A DNA stretch of 64,000 nt, taken from positions 19,337,608 through 19,401,607 of the forward strand of contig NC_088299.1 in assembly GCF_032854445.1 (NCBI RefSeq). Reading direction: 5' to 3'. The position numbers and the translations under genes are program-made. Below, piece after piece: positions 33,880-45,300 of this stretch. The notes beneath the pieces are model-generated. The model had not been told where the DNA came from. It did not search any database and worked only from the letters and a program-made list of their open reading frames with translations. Positions within the stretch are counted from its first letter, which is position 1, and every line of letters starts with the position of its first letter. Origin of the DNA: Liolophura sinensis. Lineage: Eukaryota; Mollusca; Polyplacophora; Chitonida; Chitonidae.

Positions 33880-35100
33880 TTTGAATTGGTGCTAGAAATC
33901 TGTGTCGTTTCAGATATATAGATGTCGTCTTTGTGCTATACACGTTTATGTCTTTGATAGAGTTTTCTTTACATATATACCTGAGCTAAGTCTGCACGTG
34001 CTCTATTCGCTGATGCTAATAAAACTGATGTTCACTTTGTGACGAGTGACTTGATTGTTTTGCGGCCCACATGTATTGAGACCTTGGCTTATGCAATGTC
34101 ACATTTCCACAGCCACTCAACTCTGCTTGATTCATCTGATACCCCAATGCTTACTTCGTTATGACCAAATGTGGACTTTAACAAAATCCTAATAATTGCA
34201 TAATCTCCCGTTTATCTGGCATAAGTACACATATTTTTATACACATACACATAGTTTTATAAACTAAACTCATTAAATTCTTTATATTTTGATAAAGAGG
34301 CATGTTCGAATCATATTTAAGTAATACTTACGACACATCTTACCTGTTTTCGTCAACCTCGGGTTTTACGTTTGCCAAGCGCTCACTGATATATATCAGG
34401 CATTGGTGGATCTATGTTGACACCACATTCATGGATCTATGCGTCAAAACAGACATTCGTCTACCAGTCGTCAACCAATAATTCCCAAAACGATGAATAA
34501 CACAAACCACAAGAGAACTCAGGAAGGAAAGCAGTCAACAGTTATGTTACTCATCTCAAATGCGCTTTGATTGCAACTGTTCATATATCCACCGTGGCGA
34601 TCTAATTAGCCCCTGGTTATGCGGAATTTGACACAGTCGTGAAGCAGAGCACCAAAGATTCTGTACGCCCTGGCCATACATACTACTTGCAAGAGAATTA
34701 TACTCATTGTAAAACTTAAGAAACCTGTGGTGAAGGCGTTTGATGGAATAACCTTTATACACTACGCACGATCTAACAAATGCTACGAGGCGCGCTATGT
34801 ACAAGCCATATGCAGGACCCTTCGGTATATTGCTGACCACGTGGGGATAATTTACAGTGTCATGAAGTCAGGGAGAGAGGAAAATGTTTTTGTATTTCTA
34901 CAAATGTAGGTCCAGATAAAATGTACCGTTTGCAGAGTCTGTAGTTTCCTTTAAATCCAGCGAAGGTGGGTAAATATCTTTCACACCTTTTGCTATATAC
35001 AAATTGTCGGAGCATCGGTATAACGTTTAGTGAATAATAAAGGTCGGTTCTGGTGAGGATTTGATTGCAACTTGTCGGACATGACGCTTATATTTACACC
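33880..35100. repeat. Spacer with a minus-strand copy of the C-B-A dispersed repeat
   Basis: The first part is the 3' UTR of the coiled-coil gene (aataaa at 34017). Bases 34560-34850, read on the minus strand, match module C of the dispersed repeat also found near 45.0, 50.9 and 62.5 kb (gcatttgttagatcgtgcgt, ggttattccatcaaacgcct). No gene is seen. Confidence 0.65.
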
Positions 35101-35104
35101 TTAA

Positions 35105-35560
35105 TGGTTTCCGCATATAGTCGTGTACCTACCATAAAGCGGCGGGAGGCGTAATTGGTGAGCTATATTGACATACTCATAAATACTTACCATAAGGCGA
35201 CGATGGGTGTAATTGGTGGATCTGTACTCAGGGATACGTACCACAAGACGACGGAGACGGTAATTTGTGGATCTATGTGGACGCAATACTCATGAATACT
35301 TACCATAAGGCCACGAGGGGTGTAACTGGTGGATGTATGTGGACGCCATACTCATGAATACTTATCATAAGGCCACGAGGAGTGTAATTTGTGGATCTAT
35401 GTGGACGCCATACGTATGAATATTTACCATAAGGCCACGAGGGTGTAATTGGTGGATCTATGTGAACGCCATACGTATGAATATTTACCATAAGGCCACG
35501 AGGGTGTAATTGGTGGATCTATGTGAACGCCATATTCATGAATACTTACCTTAAGCCGAC
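35105..35560. repeat. ~61-bp tandem repeat, about seven copies
   Basis: Unit tacgtatgaatatttaccat, aaggccacgagggtgtaatt, ggtggatctatgtgaacgcc. The right-hand copies are nearly identical, the left-hand ones diverged. Minus-strand open frames here are repeat artefacts. Confidence 0.9.
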
Positions 35561-37544
35561 CAGGAGTCACATGAGTAGAGCAAACCACCAGCTTGTGGTT
35601 GGCCACTGCCAAACCTTCAGTACGACTTCACTTTGCACTTTCTTTGTCTTCACTTATATACTTGGCATGAATGAAGTCGATCTGGCGAACGGTTTTGGAG
35701 AAAAGCCAAGGTGAGACATACAAACGGACAGGTAATTGTAGCTAGATTAATAAGGCTAGAAATGAATCATATATCCCTTGTATATTCCATAAACCTAAGG
35801 ACTGAACCTCCTTCAGTGCTGATATTTATTTGCTTGGATTGTGGTTTCACAATGAAGAACTTCTTCATTGCATGATGGTGGCGATCAGGTTTACTGTCAG
35901 GGGAAACTGCATTGAGGAAACTCAGGGGAAACTGCTCTCTGTTCGAATTTAACAGCTACCAGACCGATGTATTGGGATTAACACGAATCAGCGATAGTTA
36001 GATTCGAACACCTAACCTAAAGAGATCTTAACTATCACCCAAAAACACGCAATAGGTCAAACATTATCGGTACTTTTGCAATTGCTTTCATGGAGACTTG
36101 CAAGAAAAGTAACATTCCCAAGAAAATGGCTGGCGGGATATCGTGTGTGTGATATCCATCCACAGATTCAGGCGTCTCCACAGGAAGCCGTGCTTTGGTA
36201 TGAGAGAACCCCTCCAATGCTGACCCATAAACATTAACCTCCCAGAACTTAATGGACATTAATGGACATTAACACATCATTGTCATCTTTGAAGTACAAA
36301 TGCAGACAAAAATTCCGGTAATCTCAATTAATCTCAGCTGTTGTGGTTGGTCGGGAAATGCACTTAGCACGTGCTATTTGCGGTTTGTGGATGTTTTTCA
36401 TTATTTTGCACCGTTTGCACCACGTTCTCAAGAGCCTTTCTCCAGGTTATTGATTACACGTGTACTGAGTGCTCGGATACACATTATACGCCAAAGGCTG
36501 TCGAGCATCTTGTCCTAATCTGGTTTTGCGCTCTTCACAAGAGCTACTTCAATGAGAAAAAACTTGCTGTTGTCTGTTTTTCTTCAGAGCGGCGTTGTAC
36601 AATGTAGACCGTGTACCGCACATGTCGCTAGTTTGGTTGAACAATTTTGTCGTCCACTCTAATTTATTATTTTATTTGACTGATTGAGGTGTAAAGTCGG
36701 ACTGAAGAATATTACACTTACATCTTCAGGTTTGTAGATGTGAACTGGACAGGAACTGGGTAGAACAGCTTTTTACCACAGTTTTACAGTTTTACGGCAA
36801 AGTAAGACTAAGCCTGACTTAAGTATGAGAAAAATTCCTGATCTGGAACCTGACCTAAAAGAGTAGAAACAATGAATGTTTTTCTCGATCTTGTATATGG
36901 GCGAGATAAACCGGACAGAGCCTGAACAAAACCCATTACACGAATAGCGACGTGCACAACAAAGCCACTCATGTGCACCGAAAGTGGAACCAGGGATCGA
37001 GAGTTGCACTTAGGCGCGGTATACTGACTTTTCTTAGAATGGAATTTTTCATTCCACCGTGGAAGACCACTGCTTTGGTCGAGTGTTCTTTAGTGATAAT
37101 TAACCACGTAAAACATCACATCATTAGCAATGAAACCATTACAGTTTCCTGAAGCAAAACACTCGAATTTTATTGTGAGAGAAACGATATCATATATCAA
37201 TTCCGTTGAAACAAGTTCTTTTCATTTAAATATAAAAGGTAGTCATAATGGGTGGATAGATCTGTGAGTCGGTATGTGTGTAAAAATAGTGGAAATGAAC
37301 ATCCAATAGTGATGGTCAGGGGATAAAACAGTTTAGAAGCAGTGACCTTTCACTGTAACAGATGTCGCATGTGATAGCAGTTGACCTCAGAATGCCTGAC
37401 ATATATTTGGCGCGCTTTAGGGGATCTTGTCCTTGTTGACCTCAAAACCAAACGCCTATGAGTGTCCTTGGTAGAAGCTTCTGAAGAGTCTCTTGTGTTG
37501 ATGGCATGGCCACAGTTGTGGGTGGGAACAGGTAGGCACGTCTC
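35561..37544. other. Spacer downstream of the receptor cyclase gene
   Basis: It contains an old minus-strand SINE family 1 copy in two pieces (about 36655-36760 and 36895-36960) and otherwise nothing I recognise. A minus-strand open frame at 36035-36259 has a protein-like hydrophobic stretch (PPAIFLGMLLFLQVSM), but I see no splice context or homology. Confidence 0.45.
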
Positions 37545-40500
37545 CTAAAACGTCTTTTCTTCCAGCCAGTACGTACGGAGTGTTCGCGATCCCTACAAAA
37601 CGTGAAAAGCAAAACACAATCGGCAGGTAAAATCGATTCGCATCAGGCTGTGTGCACTTCATATCAGCTGATGGATTTTCTTGTATAATGCCAAAATACC
37701 TGTAGGGAAAATATATACTATTATAGCGAGGACATTGTGATAGCTGACAGGTGGTCACACCTAACCGTTGAATTGCGGTATTTGGACCATTTACCGTTGG
37801 AGTTTTATTTTACCTGTTCATGTAAATACTTAAAAGTACCAACTTAATTCAACTTATTTCACATCTAACGATAGCTACAAAGATAGCTTTGAGTATGCTT
37901 TACCTTTATTTTTTGTGCACATTTCTTTCTAAGTGAAATGCTTTAATTTTCAGTACGAAATGATTGTATTCGCAAGAAACGCCGCATCCCCTAACCCTTT
38001 GGCAATAAGGTCGTCACTTATAAAACACATAACGAAAACATTGCATTTACATCCATTTCAAACTTCACATTCGAACGTTTTTTTTCTTTTTGCTTTTTTT
38101 GCAGTTCGAAGTCATACTCCTGATCTGTGATAAAACCTTAGAGGTACAGGTATTATTGGTACATCATTTCGAAATGAACTTTACGTATGTTACTCACCTC
38201 TTTCAGGGAGCCCGCCGCAGTTCGTGAGTATTTATTCACGTTTACAAGCTGATTGCACACTTCCTCAGACACTAGCACCTTCCAAAGTTTACATAAGTAG
38301 GACAACTTCCATGCCAGATTTACTGTCTCTCCAAGGACACAATATTTCGGGGAGAATTTCCCTATAACAGTCGCGACGGTGGCCCCAGAATGTATTCCTA
38401 TTCGGAGTCCGACCCCTTCAAATGAAGTCAGTTGACTTTGCACACGTTTGACGGCTCTCTGAAACTCAAACGCCACAGAGGCGACAATCACGGCGTGTTC
38501 ACGTGGTTGGTCGGGTAAGCCAGACACCACTATGTGAACATCAGGTAGAGACTCCAGCTTCAACATGCCGGAGTAGCTTTCGGCGACATTGTCCAGTTCG
38601 TGGCAGACTTTGCTGACGTGATTCGCGGCTTGAGCGGCCGGAAGTTTGCTGACCATTCTGCAGATCCCGGACACGGTGAGCACGAGGACGGAGACGCTGT
38701 TCATGTCCGCTGGACTCAGAGCGTGACCGTTTAGCAAACTGGAAACCACGGACGAAGGCATGGCCTTCCTCAGCATGGATTCTGTGCGCTTCATCGAGGC
38801 TTCTAGTTCAGAGGTTTTGTCCTCGAGGCGCTGCTCCACCTCCGCCAGACACTTTTCCAGATTTGTAAGCATGCTATCTACTACTGTCTCACGGTGAGGG
38901 TTCGCCTCGTTTATCATTTTTTCAAGCTGAAGGAAGGAGGGTCTTTCCTTGATGTCCATAGACCATGCTTTGTTCATGATATCCCTGACGGGAGCGGGGG
39001 TATCAGGGGTAAACACAGGCCTCAGAGCCGAGGTCATGATTGCTTCTACCACACCCTCCGGCGTCATATCATCTTTCAGCTCAACATATGGGTCGTTACA
39101 GGTAAAAATCTCTTGAAGAACAACACTAAAACTGTACACGTCTGTAGCTTTAGTCAGTTTCCCACCTGACTGCGTCGCCAAAAGCTCGGGGGCATGCCAG
39201 TACGCCGCACGGGTCCAGGCATTTTCCTCCTTCACGTCAAGCCAACTGCCTTGTATCATGCTGGTTAAAGTCTGCTTTTCCCAAACTGAAATTTTCAATG
39301 TCCATTTTTCGTCAATGTAACAGTTCGCAGCTTTCAAATAACCATGTAAGATCCCAATGCTGTGGAGGTAGCTCATGCCTCGAGCCACTTTCAGTGCCAT
39401 GGAGTATTTAAAATTTTCATCCAAGTTAAATCTACTGTCACCTAAAAAGTCTCTTAAACTTCCTTTGGGACACATTTCTATCACCAAATAAGAGGTAAAT
39501 TCCAGAGACGTCATTCCGTAAAACTTTGTGACATTTTCATGCTTTACCACATCTCGTATCCATAATAGGTATCTACGGAGTTTGACGTTACTCACCGATT
39601 CTATAGAGGGTATACAGCTATGCTTTAAGACAACACGATGACCATTCCACTTGCCGTACAGCCCAGAGGTAATATTGTTTACTGAAGAGTTCATACTGAA
39701 TGACAGGGAGGCCGACTGCGACCGTCTGCGTCGTGAGCTTGCAGAACCAAATCTCGACCCATCCGAATGGAGGGCAATGCTTTCTGAGTCAATTTTCCAC
39801 TCGTTTCGAATCAGAGCCAGACGCCGCCTCAAGTAGGGTCGCAAAAAGTTAAGTAGCCAGATAAAAAGACCCACGCCTAAGGCAACACTGACAATTATAA
39901 TGGGTGTTGTCAACAGATCTGGTTCCGATGATTCTTCTCTGCGCTGTTCTAACATCATATTATACACATTCTTTCCATCACATGTCATTTTCCTTAATGC
40001 GCGTTCTTCAATCATACCTACCATTTCTTCTGGAAGAGGAACCATTCCCAACGATTCACACAGATTTCTAGCCATTTTGTCACGGAGAAACCACTCAATG
40101 TAGCGCATCAACTCCGCTGCTACTCTACAGTCCTTCATACTCTGCAAGTATATTATGAAGTACGTAGTCGCTGCGATTGGATAGGAGAACTTCCCAGGGG
40201 CATTGATCAAAGGAACAGTCAAGCGAGCGTCTATGGTTTTGGCAAAGTCATTCATGGCGTTCTGCACAGTTTCAATGCTCGCAACAACAGCGTTTCCAGC
40301 GGAGTTCACCAGGGCTGCAAACGGTAATTTGGCATCAGTTGCGCTGGCAATTGACATATAGCCGACTGAGAACTTCTGAGAGAGTAACATCCCGGCCATC
40401 CCTCTGTTTGTCCGCGCGAATGACGTTACGACAGATGCGTTCCATCGGACGGGGATGTCGTTTTTGTCGAGTCCGCTGCTAAAGCTGCCGTAGTTTTCTT

Positions 40501-42193
40501 TCCATGAACGAGACACCGCGGAGAGTGCTGCTGTGAAAGTCTCCGTGGTTCCGGACTTATCCGAACGGGCAATCACGACGATGTGTTCTGCGGGGAGAAC
40601 TACTTCCGGGTTAAGGTGTTGTAAAACACTATCATTCCACCTGGTTATTTCTCCGCTGTAGATGGCAGCTAAATGAATGGTGTCCAGAACAAGGGATTTC
40701 AGACCAGGAACATTGAAGGCCACAACGATAGGCCTGTAAAGAAAAGTAAATCATGCTCCGCATTTACTTGGGGAGAGAGTTTCATGATCTGCATATGGTT
40801 ATTTTGAAGCGAACCCTTAAGCCGCAATACTATGGCTAACGATAAATTCACAAGGAAAGAAGCTTCATAAAGTCAGGTCTACCGGAGCAGTTGAGAACAA
40901 TCCTTACAAATCGACAATTCCGACATATGAGACAGTCCGGTCTTCATTATACATAACAAATATTATCACAAATAATATGTATTTTTTACTTATTTTATTG
41001 GGGATTTTCTTTCAGAACATATTTCACACATAACAGCTATTAGGCTTATGAAATACCGCCATTTACAAAGTCTGCTGACTGCAGAATCACCAGGAGAAGC
41101 TTTCCAGCGCACGGCCACATGCAGCATAGTCCAAAGCGGTACATAAATGTTACTCTGGGTGAAATGACGACGTCATATACATAACCATACGTTTACATAC
41201 ACACAGAGATCAATGATGCATATAAACTCAACACTTTCACGGCGAATTTAAATCACTCCAGCATTGAGACGACAGTGTGACAGTTAACAAATGATCAAAT
41301 GTAAATGGTGAATTTCAGCCTCTTGTCAATTTACCTCGCATACCAAATACCAACGCATTTTCATCACAAAATACACCATCCTCAAGATCCTTATAACACA
41401 AGATTGACAAATAATTTATTAATGCCGCCTCAAGAATAGGCATTAATGTGCGTATGTATTATTTGCGTCAAAATACGCCCTGGAAAAGCAGTCAACTTCA
41501 TCGGGAAATGTTGTTCTGGGCAGGTGAGATCCCACTTCAGTTTGCCTTGGTCGTTAACTTACGCTTTTTCATATCTGTGCTATTGACGTAATAATAACCT
41601 TCAGATGGCATCAAACGACGTCTTTAAAAGACAGTGTAAAGATAGGTTATCTCTTAAGCGCCAGCATTTCAAGAGCTTTTCTATGTGGAACTTTCGGCGC
41701 AAGTCTTGATGTTGTCTCCAACACGTCTACCACGTTTCATACAATTCTGCTGAGAGCTTAAGGTTGAGTTGCCTTGATAAGGTTTCATTCGCTTGTATGT
41801 CCACACTGTAATGGTGAAAGTTCTGAAAAACTCACGAAATGAAACGGACCTCTTGTACATCTACATACTGATCCCAAAAAATCGGCCATGAAATTATGCC
41901 ATTCAAAAAATGTTACCTCTAAATGACGATAGCTGGGAAAACAATTCATACAATGGAAGTAAAACCCATGCACAGATATCCTCCTTATTGTCCCTAACGA
42001 ACCTGCCAAGTTTTATGAATGTCTGTTGTTCAAATGCTATCTTGAAACGGCCATAACTAAAAAAAAAAAATTCATGAAATGGATAAAACAACATACCCTT
42101 GCTCACTTAGGCTACTTAATGTGCCTAGCTCACGTGCCCAGTTTCATGAAAGTCCGTTGAAATTTAGAGCATTTGCTTCGATAAGATAAAACG

Positions 42194-42229
<36 letters not shown>

Positions 42230-42246
42230 TAGAGATTATGTAGGTA

Positions 42247-42300
<54 letters not shown>

Positions 42301-45300
42301 CTTTTTTATTTAAGATAACTCAATTTGTACGAAACTGTTCTTGCGTGAGGTCTTCACAAGCGAAAACAATACACAGAAACAGTTATACACTGACAAATAT
42401 GACGGCTGCCCCCGCTATTGTCATAACCAGCAGCTGAGACGTTACAGGTCCCTTGACGGTTGCTGTGAGTTCAAGTCCACCTAATGCCGGCTTCCTCTCC
42501 AGCCGTACGTGGAAAGACCTTGCAGTAACCTGCGCATGGTCGTGGTACCCCCCCCCCCCACCCGGGAATGCCCGGTTTCCTCCGACCGTAATGCTGGCCG
42601 CCTTCATATAAGTGAAATATTCTTGAGTATGGCGTAAAACAGCAATCAAATAAATAAATAAATAAATCTTTAAAGACTTTCAAGACAAATTATAGAAATA
42701 GTGAATTTTGAATTCACTTTACATCTACATGTGCATTCAATGCTGCATATTTCCTGTTAGCATACATTTGGAATTTTTTAATTTGATTATTAGTTTTCAT
42801 TGCACCAGGATTTAATTTTCGTTAGTTCATGATTGAGGTGATCACAGATTGCAGGTAGCTTATCAGAACAGCTATATAAAGTTGAGTCATCAGCAAAGCC
42901 TTCAAGAGACATCCGATGTCACTCGATGTGTGGAGGTAGGTCATTTATGTAAATAATAAACACCACGCTGTGAATTCTAGTCCAGCTCATGCTGGCTTCT
43001 TCTCCTGTCTCCCAGCAACCTGCGGATAGCCGTGTGTTTTTTTCCGGGGTCTGCCCGGTTTCCTCCCACTATAATGCTGACTGCCGTCGAATAAGTGAAA
43101 TACTTTTGAGTGCGGCGTGAATCACCAATCAAATAAATAACTAAAAACTAAACAATAAAGGCGGCAGAATTCAACATTGCGAAACGCCTGAGCACAAAGC
43201 ACTGGGGTCGGATATCTCTCCTCCCGCATAGACTCTCTCAATACGTTGGGATAGATACGAGCAGAAGAATTTAGTTTCAGTTTGGTTAGAATTATACGGT
43301 TGTATCTTTATCATGGAGGTGCGGTTAACAGTGTCGAATGCTTTCTTGAAGTGAATGAAGACAGATCTGACTAGCTCTGCTGTCAATGTCAATGATTCTA
43401 CCATTTTAATGAGGGCAGTTTCACCGGAATGTTGGTCCCGAAATCCTGAATGAAAAGCATTAGTTTATTTAGGAAATGGTAAAGTTGATCATAAAGATGG
43501 CTTTCGGGGATTTTAGACGGACAGAACTTTTAGACGGACAGAACTTGGGATACATGTATATAAAATAAACTGCTGTTAATACTGTTCTATAGAAAGGGGG
43601 ATTTATCAAGAACAGCCCATCCCTCACATATATAATTGTAAAATGGCAAGTAGAAGCCGGGTATACATGTATTTATGTCACAGTCATTCCACAATCAGTC
43701 ATTTTCAGACAATAACCATACACTATTGACGGATGTTATACTTGCTCTGTTTTGACATCAAGTTTGCAGAGTCAATAGCACTGGGTTTGTGATTGGGCCT
43801 GTGTGATTGATTACATGTCAGTGATTGATTCGTTTGCCTCAGAGAAATTATATTTTTATGTCTACATTTCCAGCAATGTTTAGTGAACAAATATTTGTTT
43901 TCATGTGACAGTATCATTCAATATTTATCTTAAACAAGTCAATTATTTATTTGACTTAACTGGTTCTCGCAGATCAATCATACTTGAGGTTCCACAGCTG
44001 ATCTGAGCACAAGGCACACCGACATGAGTCCACCTGAACTCTCGTTATTCATTCTCCTGGCTTTCACAGCCCATAGAGTAGAGTATCGACTTCGATGATG
44101 GTAATCTCTCTCACTTGAATAAAGTAATTATAACTGAATACCTCTGCCTGATTAGTTTTGCCCAGCTCTAATACTACAATCAGCGTGATGACAGCACAGG
44201 ACTGTCCGGGTGGTTACACGCCTGAACAACAGCCCACGCGGAATGAATGAATGAATGAATGATTATGGCTTAACGCTACATCGGCAATTTTGCAGCCATA
44301 TCGTGGCGACACGCGGAAGGATACAGGGGACTATATACGTCATACATCACAGTGAATCAGTGGTGCTAAGGACGCCATGGTAAAATGCTTACAGAAACAT
44401 CTGACCTGATTTGAATGCACTAGGCGTATATGTGGTACTGTTATTTTAGACAGTATGCTCTGGGAATAGCATAAAATGCTGAAAACATCAATTGATAATA
44501 TAGGGCAACCATTTGTGTCACGGCGGGACACTGGGTTGTCAGAAGTCCATGTCAACCGTCTAGAATGTAGTCAGCAAGAATGCAGACCTATAGTGTGTTC
44601 CGTACTTATGCATTTCCCTTTGGAACCGGCTACCCCATATTCATGCAACTAATAAAAAAAATTAAAATGCTGAGATTTGCTTCGGGGAAGGGAGCGTTGG
44701 CTGCAAAAATGTCAAAAACCTAGGTATGGAACCATCTCAACAAGACATGGCTTCAGTAATATAATTACATGTACTAGACAAAAATCAAAGATTGCTTGAA
44801 AAAAGTAGATTCTATCTATTGATTTCTGGCCATTGAATCTCTCCGGCGCTGCTGCACATGGTTCGTCTGTTAACACCTGCCTTTTCTTTTCCGCAGACTT
44901 ACGACAGGAGGGACAGTTTCATTATTGACATAATTTTGCTAAATTATCCTTATTTGGACATCAATTTACCTAAGGGTCTTGCAGATGTCGTGTACATATA
45001 TTGCCTTGTGGCATTTGTTAGATCATGTGTTGTCACGATTTCAATGAAGGTCACAAGTTCTTCGGGTAAAAACTAGTGAGTCAAGGTTATTCCACCAAAC
45101 GCCTTTGAAAGTTTCTTAGGATCTCTTCCCTCAGTCGCCTGGAACATACCTTACGTCTTTCCAACATCTTTGAAAACTGTTGACTGCTTGTGTTTGCAGA
45201 TTCCGCCCTATTTTCGTACTTTGTTACTTCTTTGGTGGTTTGTGTTATACGTCATTTCTGGGAGTTGGTCTTGCGATTATTGACCTGGAATGTCAACGTC

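Noticed and set aside
34556-34840. 94-codon minus-strand frame
   Set aside because: It lies in a copy of the dispersed C-B-A repeat and is not conserved as a frame in the other copies.
36035-36259. 74-codon minus-strand frame with a hydrophobic stretch
   Set aside because: No homology, splice sites or poly(A) context; could be chance.
38153-38197. Unspliced C-terminus of the receptor (VSNIRKVHFEMMYQ)
   Set aside because: The donor AAAGAG|GTGAGT and the downstream exon restoring the conserved TYWL end show this is intron read-through.
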